Below, one piece after another: positions 25,823-34,242 of a DNA stretch of 34,242 nucleotides. The stretch is from CAYRZL01 sp964428795. GTDB taxonomy: Bacteria; Bacillota; Clostridia; Lachnospirales; Lachnospiraceae. Under the pieces are notes generated by a model that worked only from the letters and a program-made list of their open reading frames with translations, did no database searches and had not been told where the DNA came from. Numbering within the stretch: position 1 is the stretch's first letter; each line of letters opens with the position of its first letter. The stretch is from contig CAYRZL010000019.1 of assembly GCA_964428795.1 (NCBI GenBank), forward strand, positions 1-34,242. Reading direction: 5' to 3'. The translations under genes were made by a program, and so were the position numbers.

Positions 25823-27321
25823 TCTGCCTGCATTCTCCTCTCATCTAAAATCTTCTTTATTCTATAGCTTGCTACCAAAACCATTGGTAAACAAAACCAA
25901 ACGAAATTTCTTAAAAATGTTCTTGTATCGCTCCTGACGTAAAAAGCAATAGTCACAAAAACATATGTATAAATAAATATCTTTTTAAAATCTCGTCTAA
26001 ATATTGCATAATCTATACCAACACTTAGACGCCCCAACAACAAGCCAAAAACAAACATCAGCAACAGGGAAAATTGGCCAAAATTCCAATATGCCTCTGC
26101 AATAAATGATGAACCCATACCGCTTCCATATAGAGTTAAATATCCGCTAAACACCTCATCCGTAGAACCAACCTTTCCATAATAATTACCAGTTAGTCCA
26201 TTAGGTAAAATGTATGCCACAGCACTTAAATAGGATTTCCCATACATATATGATTCATTAGACGGGCAATTATCTACAACAGTAGCTGTAGCACAGAATG
26301 TGTAACCTGCCTCCTGCAAAACGGATACAACTATACTATTCTCCACAGTATCGTCAAAACTCTCTTTAAGAACCTGAGTGATGTTTTCACTTTCTTGAAC
26401 ATTTGATCGTGCTGTTGAAATAACACTAAACATCAATACAACTACAATGAGCAATGCGCCATATTTGATTATTTTCCTGAAGTTTAATTTTGTGAACAAA
26501 TTTGATTGAATATATAGTGTCCCTACTAACAGCACCATAGTATTGATCCTGCTGCCAGACATCGTATAGAGAACCAGATAAACTATCATCGCAAAAATCG
26601 GCCATTTTTTTCCTCTTTCTCTTGCAATAAAAAGTGCCAGCAATGCAGGAACCATAAAGCCTGATATAATCCCTGCGATATTTTGAATCCCGCTCGTCCT
26701 ATATGCAGAATTAAGCATCCGTTCACCATATCCAACTGTAAAAGTTAAAAAAATATTTTTCCCAAGTACAATTAGAGTAGGCACAAGCGATACTACAAAA
26801 AATATAATTCCTGAATCATATAAACCGACTCTATTAGTATCTTCATTTTCAAGTACCATAGATTCTGATTTCGACTGTGCTGTTTCCAACGCTATTCTGC
26901 ATGTTAATAAGTACCCCAAATTAAGCAACAAGATACTTTTTAATACCAGAAATCCCGTATCATACAAAGCCCCTGATGAAATCCTACCCGATAACAATGT
27001 CATATTATCAGGTGCTACTCCAAATAAATAAAGGCAATGTTGTCCAAACATGAAGATAAATATCAAACCCAGCAATATACAATAGCAGTCATACTTGTGT
27101 CTAACGGTTCGCGCAATTATCAGTGATACGATCAGCACCAATATGCCCATATATGCAACTAATTTTATCTGGAATTCCTCACTGTATCGTTCAAATATCA
27201 TCTCTGTAAAAAACAAAGCCACAAGCAAAAAAGCATTTAATAAAACTCCAGCAACCTGACGTTTCGATAAGCTCATATTCCATCCGCAAACATTCACATA
27301 ACGCCGGATATCATCATGCAA
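25798..27321 (-). CDS. Wzy-like O-antigen/capsule polymerase (intact)
   Basis: A polytopic membrane protein of up to 507 residues with about 11-12 hydrophobic segments. Examples are VAGVLLNAFLLVALFFTEMI, LVAYMGILVLIVSLIIA and FLVLKSILLLNLGYLLTCRI. A large external loop (about residues 325-420, containing NGLTGNYYGKVGSTDEVFSG) precedes the last membrane segments, as in Wzy polymerases. Primary sequence is weakly conserved in this family, so the call rests on topology and position next to wzx. A Met at residue 16 (27276, MSLSKRQ) is an alternative start; both have weak ribosome binding sites. The region is more A/T-rich than its neighbours, suggesting a separate origin. Confidence 0.8.
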   Translation of the reverse strand: MHDDIRRYVNVCGWNMSLSKRQVAGVLLNAFLLVALFFTEMIFERYSEEFQIKLVAYMGILVLIVSLIIARTVRHKYDCYCILLGLIFIFMFGQHCLYLFGVAPDNMTLLSGRISSGALYDTGFLVLKSILLLNLGYLLTCRIALETAQSKSESMVLENEDTNRVGLYDSGIIFFVVSLVPTLIVLGKNIFLTFTVGYGERMLNSAYRTSGIQNIAGIISGFMVPALLALFIARERGKKWPIFAMIVYLVLYTMSGSRINTMVLLVGTLYIQSNLFTKLNFRKIIKYGALLIVVVLMFSVISTARSNVQESENITQVLKESFDDTVENSIVVSVLQEAGYTFCATATVVDNCPSNESYMYGKSYLSAVAYILPNGLTGNYYGKVGSTDEVFSGYLTLYGSGMGSSFIAEAYWNFGQFSLLLMFVFGLLLGRLSVGIDYAIFRRDFKKIFIYTYVFVTIAFYVRSDTRTFLRNFVWFCLPMVLVASYRIKKILDERRMQAEWKGRNRH

Positions 27322-27350
27322 AAGTCCGGTAATGGCTTTATGAGAAAATG

Positions 27351-28503
27351 CTAGGGCACAAGTTCATCTGTCCCCCTGCTCTGTAGCTGTGAAAACACGC
27401 ATAGATAAAACACAAGGGAGGACGGGCTAAACGTCTGCGAAAAGAATGTCAAAATCAAGAGCGTAAAAATCCCCATTCTTTTCCATGCCGTACCCTTCCA
27501 GAAATATCTGGCCAGAACAAAGAAGAATACGGCCAACCCTATGATACCAAGCGCATTCAGGACATAAGTGATCCCGTTCAGATAAATATTAGCGGGGACA
27601 TTGCCATAGCCAGAACCAAATAGCTGCTGCATGATATTTTTTTCGTAAAAGAACTGATATCCGACACCTATACGTGCCTGTACTGCATTACCCCCCCACT
27701 GTATTTTCGGTCGTAAACCGAAGAATGACCTGTTGGAAGAAAGGCAACGTAAGCATCCATCCTGCCATAATTGCTCCTCCTATCACTAAACCTAATGTTC
27801 TAACCAAGTGCTTTCTAAATTTAAGCAAACAATATATTATAAAAACCAACGCTGTCATCACAAGCCCTATCCCTGAACCGGTACACAGGATTGCAAGTGA
27901 AACAATGGCGGCATCCTTCAAATCATCCTTTTGGAATAAGGAATAAATCAGAAAAACCAGCCCATATACCGACAGGTGCGAAGGCTCTAAAAAGAATGCA
28001 GACGGGCGAAAAATGCTGCCCGACATCATCTGGTATCCATCCGTATATCCCTCATATGATGCAAACCGTATGAAGGGATTCTGCAAGGTCATGCCAAACA
28101 GATAGCAGATTCTCTGTAGCACCACAAAGGCGCAGGAAACGTATATCACCCGTTTCATCCATAAAAACACTTTTTCTTCATCATAATATTTCTGAAAATA
28201 TCCGAACAAAAATACGATCACCAGAGAGATTACCATCTTTGCGTAACGCAGCAATATAGTCGTAATGGATATTTCATAATCTGAACTGCCCAAAAGCACC
28301 AGCGGCGTCACAATTAAGATGTATAGCAGTAAAGGATTGACATCATTTCGATAGATTGCCGTGGACAGAGAAAACGCACAAAACAAGAGCAGCAAAACCG
28401 TCCCGAGGTCAACCCCCGGAATCACGCTCCTGTAAACGCTCAGCAACGGAAATGCCGCAAGCAATGTCGAAAATAGTTTTGTTCTTGTCGTCTCCTTCAT
28501 CAT
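27351..28503 (-). pseudogene. Second Wzy-like polymerase, frameshifted at a G7 tract
   Basis: Two open pieces form one 383-residue polytopic protein if the tract at 27691-27697 has six G (384 with nine). The first piece (ATG 28503, MMKETTRTKLFSTLLAAFPL) has about eight hydrophobic segments and ends TENTVGG-stop. The second continues NAVQARIGVGYQFF and YEKNIMQQLFGSGYGNVPAN with two more membrane segments. GSIFRPSAFFLEPSHLSVYG (about residues 155-175) is a pattern common in O-antigen ligase/polymerase proteins. No other lesion is apparent, and the start overlaps the upstream glycosyltransferase stop. It looks like a switched-off alternative polymerase next to an intact one; a sequencing slip is the alternative. 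Confidence 0.85.
27691..27697 (-). repeat. G7 tract in the second polymerase (out of frame)
   Basis: Seven coding-strand G followed directly by TAATG. Seven G stop translation at Gly-Gly; six or nine restore VGGNAVQARIGVGYQ. Confidence 0.93.
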
Positions 28504-29648
28504 CTTGTTCCCTTTTTATCCAATCCAAAAATCTCTCTGTATCCGGTATTAATCACTGTCTCTCTGTAGAACGCGTTAGCATAGTTCATGGCGTTTTCCG
28601 AATAAACTGCCATCTGTTTTTCATCCATGAAGGCAAACGCTTCCAGTGCTTCCTGGAAACTTTCCCGGCTCTCTAATGAAATGATTTTTCCGCATTTCTG
28701 TTCTTCTAGTTCCTGCCAAGGTGTCGTGTCGCTGATCACTGGCACACATCCTGCAGCAAGAGCCTCATAGATCACATGCCCAAAATTTTCTCCAAGCGTT
28801 GGGAAGAGAAAAACATCATACTGTGAAAAGATCCCAACTACCCTACTGCTTTCGGCCTCCCCCTGATAATGACATTTCACATTCTGGGGAAGCTTATCCA
28901 TCCGTCTTTTACACTCCTGCCAGTATGCCTGATCCTCCATCGTTCCATAGATATCAAAAATAACGTCGCCTTGCAAACCTCTGACAAGATCAAGCGCATA
29001 CGCAAGGTTTTTTTGGGAACAGATTCTGGAGAGAAAAATAACCTTAAGTTTTCCGGCAGGACTGAATGTTTTTTCCCCAACCAAGTCAATTCTTCTGGGA
29101 ATATCGCTGGCTATGGCATACTGCTCCGGCACTCCAAGATGCCGTTTAAAATCCAGCTTTTCCAATTCAGACGTAAAAGACCATCGTATCTTACGAAATG
29201 CGCCTGTCATTCTTCCGTAATAGAGAAACGCCTGTTTCTTCCATCTCTTCTGAGAAAATGCTCCATCAGAAAACACCCCCATTGGGGCAACCCACAGTGG
29301 GCATGCGACCCGGTTTCTTTTATTCGCTTCCAACGCAAGCCGTGTTGTCCTTTCGAAAAGCCCTCCCGCATATACAAGATCCATCTCCTGCGACAGCTTT
29401 CCAAGAAGCTCCACTGTCATCCCTTCATCTGAAACATATCTGACCTTCGCTTTTCCAACCTGATTCCAGCCGGGCTTGATATTCTCATACGCCTTCGGTT
29501 CCCCCAGATCATGATTCAACGTCAGTACAAAAAACTCACATTCATCCCCGAAAGCCTCCACGATATTCATAAATGTCTGCTGCGGTCCGCCCGAACGATA
29601 ACCCGGATAATAATACGGATTCAGCAGGAGTATCCTGTTTTTCTTCAT
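28500..29648 (-). CDS. Glycosyltransferase family 4-type (GT-B)
   Basis: A 382-residue GT-B glycosyltransferase. The N-domain starts MKKNRILLLNPYYYPGYRSG with the acceptor-side GGPQQTF loop. The C-domain has LKVIFLSRICSQKNLAYALD and the nucleotide-sugar site FLFPTLGENFGHVIYEALAA (E-x7-E type motif) followed by GCVPVISDTTPW. Size is normal and there are no membrane segments, so it is cytoplasmic or peripheral. Its stop overlaps the second polymerase start by 4 bases, and it begins directly after the 2-epimerase gene. The sugar specificity cannot be assigned. Confidence 0.92.
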   Translation of the reverse strand: MKKNRILLLNPYYYPGYRSGGPQQTFMNIVEAFGDECEFFVLTLNHDLGEPKAYENIKPGWNQVGKAKVRYVSDEGMTVELLGKLSQEMDLVYAGGLFERTTRLALEANKRNRVACPLWVAPMGVFSDGAFSQKRWKKQAFLYYGRMTGAFRKIRWSFTSELEKLDFKRHLGVPEQYAIASDIPRRIDLVGEKTFSPAGKLKVIFLSRICSQKNLAYALDLVRGLQGDVIFDIYGTMEDQAYWQECKRRMDKLPQNVKCHYQGEAESSRVVGIFSQYDVFLFPTLGENFGHVIYEALAAGCVPVISDTTPWQELEEQKCGKIISLESRESFQEALEAFAFMDEKQMAVYSENAMNYANAFYRETVINTGYREIFGLDKKGTR

Positions 29649-30776
29649 CTATGATTTTCTCCAAATCATCTTATTGACGATTCCTGTGTAGCTCTGAATG
29701 ATTTTCACTACCTTTGTACTTACATTTTCGTCCTTATACGCTGGTACAACTCCCCCACACTCGCCGTAGGCTTTCATCTTTACCGCCATGTCCACAGCCT
29801 GCAGTACCTGTTCTGCAGTAAGCGATCCTATTACAAAAATGCCTTGATCCATCGCCTCCGGTCTTTCTGTGCTAGTACGTACGGAAACCGCAGGGAAATG
29901 AAAATATGCCCCCTCCTCTGGCAATGTCCCGGAATCGGAAACTACACAGAAAGCGTTCTGCTGGAGCTTGTTATAATCAAAAAAGCCAAGTGGTTTGTGC
30001 TGAATCACCCGTTTATCAAAAACAAATTTCCTCTGCGCAATGTATTTTTCGCTTCTCGGATGACAGGAATAAAGAATTGGCATGTCATATTTCTCGGCCA
30101 TTGCGTTTACCGCATTCATCAGGCTGAAAAAATTCTCTTCAATATCAATATTCTCTTCCCGGTGAGCAGAGAGCAGAATGTAATGTCCTGGTGTCAAGTG
30201 GAGTTCTTCTAAAATTCTGCTATTATTAATCTGATCTATACTTGTACTTAACACTTCCGCCATCGGCGAACCTACCACAAACGTGTACTCTGCCCTGACC
30301 CCTGATTCCAGAATGTATCTCCTGGCATGTTCGGAATAGCAAAGATTCAAATCACTTGTCACATCGACAATACGTCGGATCACTTCCTCCGGAAGATTCT
30401 CGTCCTTACACCTGTTTCCGGCTTCCATATGGAATACCGGGATTTTCAGTCTCTTCGCTGCAATTACCGACAGACACGAATTCGTGTCGCCAAGAACGAT
30501 CACAGCATCCGGTTTCACTTTAACCATCAGCTCATAGGATTTGGAAATCACATTCCCCATCGTCTGTCCCAAGTTATCCCCCACAACTCCCAAATAATAA
30601 TCCGGCTCCTTTAAGCCCAGTTCCTGAAAGAATACCTGATTGAGCGTGTAGTCATAATTCTGACCCGTGTGAACGAGAATGTGATCAAAATATTTGTCGC
30701 ATTTTTTTATGATTGCCGACATTTTGATAATCTCCGGTCTGGTGCCGACAATCGTCATCAATTTCAGTTTGCTCAT
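29649..30776 (-). CDS. wecB: UDP-HexNAc 2-epimerase (WecB/CapG/WbjD-like)
   Basis: A 375-residue non-hydrolysing 2-epimerase. Motifs are VGTRPEIIKMSAII, LVHTGQNYD, VLGDTNSCLSV, LSAHREENIDIEEN and SDSGTLPEEGAYFHFPAVSV. The segment FHMEAGNRCKDENLPEEVIR has the EAGNRC wording of WbjD/CapG enzymes rather than the EAGLRT wording of housekeeping WecB. Together with the two preceding genes this indicates the last step to UDP-N-acetyl-L-fucosamine. Length is normal. It begins 12 bases after the CapF-like gene. Confidence 0.92.
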   Translation of the reverse strand: MSKLKLMTIVGTRPEIIKMSAIIKKCDKYFDHILVHTGQNYDYTLNQVFFQELGLKEPDYYLGVVGDNLGQTMGNVISKSYELMVKVKPDAVIVLGDTNSCLSVIAAKRLKIPVFHMEAGNRCKDENLPEEVIRRIVDVTSDLNLCYSEHARRYILESGVRAEYTFVVGSPMAEVLSTSIDQINNSRILEELHLTPGHYILLSAHREENIDIEENFFSLMNAVNAMAEKYDMPILYSCHPRSEKYIAQRKFVFDKRVIQHKPLGFFDYNKLQQNAFCVVSDSGTLPEEGAYFHFPAVSVRTSTERPEAMDQGIFVIGSLTAEQVLQAVDMAVKMKAYGECGGVVPAYKDENVSTKVVKIIQSYTGIVNKMIWRKS

Positions 30777-30788
30777 GCTTTTATTCCT

Positions 30789-31643
30789 CTATAATTGATA
30801 GTGCGGATACAGTTCCCGGTGGTTTCTTATCCATTCAGCCATTTCCGCTACCATGGTTTCATAATCTGGTATCTCATAGTCAAAATCAAAATTGGTTCTG
30901 ACTAGCGTCTTATCTGCTGAAAACCCATCAAACGGCTTTACCTCCACCTCATCATTTCTTACATAATGGTTAAATAGTCTGAGCAGTTCATATTTACTGA
31001 TATTTTCTTTATAGACCATGTTAATAAGACCGACAGCTTTCTTTTTTGCCGCCGCCTCCATCGTCTTGGCAAGCTGAAGCGTTGTTAGTCCCGTCCACAT
31101 AGCGTGCGTATAGCCGTTCACTGTTCCTTTCTGCTTCATAAACCAGTTGAACAGACCAATCCCATTTTCATTGATATCCGGCCCTACAATGCTGTTGCGC
31201 AAAGTAAGGTTTTTATCATCTTCAATCTCGCCAATGGCTTTTGATCGGTCATAGAATGTCTCTCCATTGCGCACCGATTTTTCAGTATATGGCCCCGTTT
31301 TACCGGAAAACACACAATCGGTACTCATGTGAATGATCCTGGTGTTCAGGTTTTTTGTAACCTTTGCAAGAAAATGCGGGAGATAGCCATTCAAAAACAC
31401 TGCGGCTTCCTTATCCTTTTCAGCGAATTGGTTAAGCACCCCCACTGCATTGATTATATAGTCAAAATTTCCCTCTGCGATCACACTTTGCAGCTTCCCG
31501 GTATCTCTGACATCCCCAGGAATTGATTTCACAAAGGGGACTTCCCTGCGACTAAAGCCTTTCACGTCATGTCCCTGCTCTTTCAGATAAATACAAATTA
31601 CATGCCCGGCCATGCCGGACGCTCCTAAAACCAAAAAATTCAT
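30789..31643 (-). CDS. CapF/RmlD-like NAD(P)-dependent sugar nucleotide reductase
   Basis: A short-chain reductase of 284 residues starting MNFLVLGASGMAGHVICIYL. This start is preferred to an in-frame Met five codons upstream because GGGGGAAATAAGG lies just before it. The Rossmann motif is GASGMAGH; the catalytic region shows MSTDCVFSGKTGPYTE and a displaced FYDRSKAIGE Tyr-x3-Lys. It resembles RmlD (dTDP-4-keto reductase) proteins. Between CapE and CapG homologs it likely does the CapF step, reduction at C4 of the keto-sugar. Unlike Staphylococcus CapF, it is short and has no cupin epimerase domain. Confidence 0.85.
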   Translation of the reverse strand: MNFLVLGASGMAGHVICIYLKEQGHDVKGFSRREVPFVKSIPGDVRDTGKLQSVIAEGNFDYIINAVGVLNQFAEKDKEAAVFLNGYLPHFLAKVTKNLNTRIIHMSTDCVFSGKTGPYTEKSVRNGETFYDRSKAIGEIEDDKNLTLRNSIVGPDINENGIGLFNWFMKQKGTVNGYTHAMWTGLTTLQLAKTMEAAAKKKAVGLINMVYKENISKYELLRLFNHYVRNDEVEVKPFDGFSADKTLVRTNFDFDYEIPDYETMVAEMAEWIRNHRELYPHYQL

Positions 31644-31645
31644 CC

Positions 31646-32692
31646 TTATTTCCCCCATGTTTCCAATTCATGTCTCACATAATCGGTAGTCAGCAGTTTC
31701 CTGATTGTCCCTTCCACATCCAATCTATTCGTATTATGGGAAGTATAGGAATCACTGGCCATCGTATGTACTTCACCTTTGATGAAGAATTTATCGTAAT
31801 TCAAATCACGTCCATCGGGAAGCACACGATAATAGTTCCCCATATCCTGGCTTCTGACACATTCTTCGTTCGTCATGAGCGTTTCAAACAGCTTTTCTCC
31901 ATGCCGTGTTCCGATAATTCTTGTCCCGGTATCGCTGAAAAGCTCCTGCACGGCTTTCGCCAGATCTCCAATCGTGCTTGCATCCGATTTCTGGACGAAA
32001 AGATCCCCCGGCTCTCCGTGTTCAAACGCAAACATCACAAGTTCTACAGCTTCATCCAGGTTCATCAGAAATCTGGTCATGTCCGGATTTGTGATCGTAA
32101 TTGGATTACCCGATTTAATCTGGTCAATAAACAGTGGAATTACAGAGCCACGGCTACACATCACATTCCCATATCTGGTACAGCAGATGGTCGTTTTTCC
32201 TGCCGCAACCCTGGCATTCGCACCGATTACCTTCTCCATCATTGCCTTGGAAATTCCCATCGCATTGATTGGATACGCCGCTTTGTCCGTAGACAGACAT
32301 ACAATTCTCTTCACCCCTGCATTTACAGCGGCATGAAGCACGTTATCTGTTCCCTCCACATTTGTTTGGACTGCCTCCATCGGAAAAAATTCGCAGGATG
32401 GAACCTGCTTCAGTGCTGCTGCATGAAAAATATAATCAACGCCCTGTACCGCATCTTCAACAGAACGCATATTACGCACATCGCCGATATGAAATTTCAC
32501 TTTTCCTGCCAGTTCCGGATGATTAGCCTGCAGAACATGGCGCATATCATCCTGTTTCTTCTCATCACGGCTAAAGATCCGAATCTCTTTCAGATCGGAA
32601 TCCAGAAAATGTTTCAGAACAGTCGAACCAAAGGAACCCGTTCCGCCGGTAATCATTAAAACCTTGTCTTTAAAAAACTTTGAAGTTGCCAT
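31646..32692 (-). CDS. capE: CapE-like UDP-GlcNAc 4,6-dehydratase/5-epimerase
   Basis: A 348-residue extended short-chain enzyme. The cofactor motif is ITGGTGSFGSTV, followed by FSRDEKKQDDMR, HAAALKQVPSCEFFPMEAVQ and CLSTDKAAYPINAMGISKAM. The Met in MGISK stands where most family members have the catalytic Tyr, as in CapE/WbjB. It starts the UDP-FucNAc pathway from UDP-GlcNAc. The preferred ATG is at 32690-32692, overlapping the stop of the upstream glycosyltransferase (TGATG); a TTG one codon earlier is possible. It ends 2 bases before the CapF-like start. Confidence 0.92.
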   Translation of the reverse strand: MATSKFFKDKVLMITGGTGSFGSTVLKHFLDSDLKEIRIFSRDEKKQDDMRHVLQANHPELAGKVKFHIGDVRNMRSVEDAVQGVDYIFHAAALKQVPSCEFFPMEAVQTNVEGTDNVLHAAVNAGVKRIVCLSTDKAAYPINAMGISKAMMEKVIGANARVAAGKTTICCTRYGNVMCSRGSVIPLFIDQIKSGNPITITNPDMTRFLMNLDEAVELVMFAFEHGEPGDLFVQKSDASTIGDLAKAVQELFSDTGTRIIGTRHGEKLFETLMTNEECVRSQDMGNYYRVLPDGRDLNYDKFFIKGEVHTMASDSYTSHNTNRLDVEGTIRKLLTTDYVRHELETWGK

Positions 32693-33900
32693 CAATGTCT
32701 CTCCTTCTGTACCTGTTTTAGCTGCTTTTCTAAAGAATCCATAAAAATATCTTTCCTGAAGTTATGGATAAAGTAGTTCCTGCCTTTTTCGCCGCAGGAT
32801 TTATAGTTTTCTCTGTTTTCAGCAAACTCACAAAATGCGTCTTCCAGACCCTTTACATCCCCCGCTGCCACACATATCCCACAGCCTGACTCCTCTATTA
32901 CCTCTTTTGCCGAGCCATTGATCATCCCAATTATCGGTTTCCCTGCGGCCATATATCCTTGCACCTTCGATGGGAGCGTATGCCCGGTCGCATTATCTGC
33001 TTTCAATGAAACAATGCAGGCATCCGCAAGTTTATAAAAGCTGGGCATTTCCTCCACAGGACGCCTGCCATAAAACAGAACCTTATCCTCGATGCCATAC
33101 GCCTTTACGGCATCTTTTAATTCATCAAAACAACTGCCGTCTCCGACCAAATGTAAACGTATCCTGTCCGTCCGCGTAGCCGCTTTTTCAAATGCTTTCA
33201 CTACATTTGACAAATCCTGCGCTATCCCGAGATTCCCCAGAAAAACAAAGTCTGTAAAACCATCTTCTTCCGATAAAAAATCCGTTCCCAGATATTCCTC
33301 GCTTGCAAATGCCGGGATATAAACCATCTTTTCTCTATCCAGTTGGTGGATTTCAGCCAGATAATCAAGAAAGCTTTTTGACTGAACTGCAATCTTGTCT
33401 GCAGAGGCATATACTCTCCGGCTCACCTTCTTCATGTATTTATAAAAGGCATTTTTTTCGCTTTTTACATACATCTTCAACGACTCCGGCCAGAGGTCAC
33501 AGCAGTACAGGAAATGCGGCTTTTTATATTTTTTCGCATACCATCTGGCAGGAAGCCCCATCAGAATCGGAGATAGCTGGTAAGTAAACACAACATCATA
33601 ATCCGGCCTCAATTTCCGTATTGTTTCCATCGCTGAAAGATAAAAGCTCATATAATTCAGGCCGAGATATAATGCTCCTTTTTTCCGGCCAATCTCGCTG
33701 CACCGGATCACGCGGACGCCATTGATCTTCTCCCTGCGACGCTTCTTATTTTTATACTCTTCAGGAATTCGACCTGTCGGATAATTTGGCAGCCCAGTCA
33801 GAACAGTCACTGTATTGCCATCAGAGGCAAGCTGTTCGCAGATTGGCGTTATCTGGAAATTTTCCGGATAATAATATTGACAAATCACTAATATTTTCAT
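32692..33900 (-). CDS. WbuB-like glycosyltransferase (GT4, possible fucosamine transferase)
   Basis: A 402-residue GT-B glycosyltransferase starting MKILVICQYYYPENFQITPI. This Met is chosen because its ATG overlaps the stop of the sugar transferase gene (ATGA); an upstream extension is not needed. The N-domain includes VLTGLPNYPTGRIPEEYKNK, and the C-domain has FVFLGNLGIAQDLSNVVKAF, VSLKADNATGHTLPSKVQGY and AAGKPIIGMINGSAKEVIEE. This wording matches WbuB/FnlX-type proteins that add L-fucosamine. It is directly linked to the UDP-FucNAc genes, which supports that donor by inference. It probably adds the second sugar. Confidence 0.88.
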   Translation of the reverse strand: MKILVICQYYYPENFQITPICEQLASDGNTVTVLTGLPNYPTGRIPEEYKNKKRRREKINGVRVIRCSEIGRKKGALYLGLNYMSFYLSAMETIRKLRPDYDVVFTYQLSPILMGLPARWYAKKYKKPHFLYCCDLWPESLKMYVKSEKNAFYKYMKKVSRRVYASADKIAVQSKSFLDYLAEIHQLDREKMVYIPAFASEEYLGTDFLSEEDGFTDFVFLGNLGIAQDLSNVVKAFEKAATRTDRIRLHLVGDGSCFDELKDAVKAYGIEDKVLFYGRRPVEEMPSFYKLADACIVSLKADNATGHTLPSKVQGYMAAGKPIIGMINGSAKEVIEESGCGICVAAGDVKGLEDAFCEFAENRENYKSCGEKGRNYFIHNFRKDIFMDSLEKQLKQVQKERH

Positions 33901-34242
33901 CTTATGTCCCTGAGCCACTTGATTATCACTGCCAGCACAATGCTTCCTATTGCGCAAACAGCCAACAAAACAGCTGCGCCTTTGTAAATTTCCTTTTTTA
34001 TTTTTTGGGGACTGACAACCGTTATATTTTCATCCACGGTTTGTCCACCTCGTCTTTGCATCTCCCCGGTGCCGCCTTCTACAACACCATCAGAACTAAG
34101 TACAGATCCGATAGTTCCAAGGAAGCATTTCAGATCCATCCAGAATCCAAACTTCTCCACATATTCACCGTCAAACCTGGCTTTTATGGGAATTTCCAGT
34201 TCATCGCGACCGTTAATCTGCGCCCATCCGGTAAGGCCAGGT
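33897..34242 (-). CDS. Initiating polyprenyl-phosphate sugar transferase (partial, N-terminus beyond right edge)
   Basis: Only the last 114 residues are present, in a frame open to the window edge. PGLTGWAQINGRDELEIPIK and ARFDGEYVEKFGFWMDLKCF are the C-terminal catalytic signature of bacterial sugar transferases (PglC/WbaP family), which load the first sugar-1-phosphate onto undecaprenyl phosphate. Most such proteins end soon after the GTG that follows SDGVVEG. This one adds about 50 residues with a predicted membrane helix (GAAVLLAVCAIGSIVLAVII) and a basic end (KWLRDIR). Its stop overlaps the WbuB-like start. The true start and any operon promoter lie outside the window. Confidence 0.93.
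   Translation of the reverse strand, partial: PGLTGWAQINGRDELEIPIKARFDGEYVEKFGFWMDLKCFLGTIGSVLSSDGVVEGGTGEMQRRGGQTVDENITVVSPQKIKKEIYKGAAVLLAVCAIGSIVLAVIIKWLRDIR

Noticed and set aside
31670..32659. A 329-codon open frame on the plus strand
   Set aside because: It lies entirely antisense to capE, is rich in Cys, His and Ile as typical of shadow frames, and has no supporting motif.
1..34242. CRISPR arrays, tRNA or rRNA genes, insertion sequences
   Set aside because: No regularly spaced repeats, cloverleaf-like sequences or DDE transposase genes were recognised on either strand.

Overview
The window reads as a chromosomal segment of a Clostridia-class Firmicute, most likely a gut Lachnospiraceae. 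This is inferred from the style of the ribosomal proteins, strong AGGAGG ribosome binding sites, clusters of large serine recombinases and a bacterial SNF2/SWIM helicase. No 16S gene is present to settle it. Every convincing gene lies on the minus strand, so transcription runs from the right end of the window to the left.

Layout, left to right. (1) Positions 1-4673 hold the start of the S10 ribosomal operon. A clear promoter and a structured leader precede rpsJ, followed by rplC, rplD, rplW, rplB, rpsS, rplV and a truncated rpsC. An unusual 365-base gap with a perfect hairpin separates rpsJ from rplC. (2) Positions 4742-8425 encode a 1227-residue SWIM zinc finger plus SNF2 helicase with its own candidate promoter and a weak terminator. 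(3) Positions 8562-11473 hold three consecutive recombinase-like genes. Two have lost catalytic arginines of serine recombinases and the third has no catalytic domain; a 14-base tandem repeat sits at one gene junction. (4) Positions 11502-12627 are a decayed adenosine-deaminase-like gene. (5) Positions 12670-34242 are a surface polysaccharide locus, apparently one long transcript that begins beyond the right edge.

The polysaccharide locus, in transcription order, contains an initiating polyprenyl-phosphate sugar transferase (partial), a WbuB-like glycosyltransferase, the CapE/CapF/CapG set expected to make UDP-N-acetyl-L-fucosamine, another glycosyltransferase, a frameshifted polymerase, an intact polymerase, a flippase, a glycosyltransferase with a duplicated C-terminal domain, a family 2 glycosyltransferase and a LicD phosphotransferase. 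A set for making and activating a small polar substituent follows: a nucleotidyltransferase fused to a CobD/HisC-like PLP enzyme, an ornithine-cyclodeaminase-like gene (frameshifted), an opine-dehydrogenase-like enzyme, a LicC-like nucleotidyltransferase, a YtcJ-like amidohydrolase and a LicC-LicA fusion. Together they suggest a capsule or wall polymer decorated with phosphocholine, phosphoethanolamine or an undescribed amino-acid-derived phosphoester.

The most striking signal is a set of five runs of 7-9 G on the coding strand (positions 12110, 18836, 22343, 23144 and 27691). All lie between 12.1 and 27.7 kb; I saw no run of seven or more G or C elsewhere in the window. Three of them sit exactly at a reading-frame break (deaminase relic, cyclodeaminase-like gene, second polymerase) and two are in frame inside glycosyltransferases, one of them at the junction between duplicated domains. 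This is the pattern expected of slipped-strand phase variation of a surface polymer. Homopolymer sequencing error is the main alternative and cannot be excluded from sequence alone.
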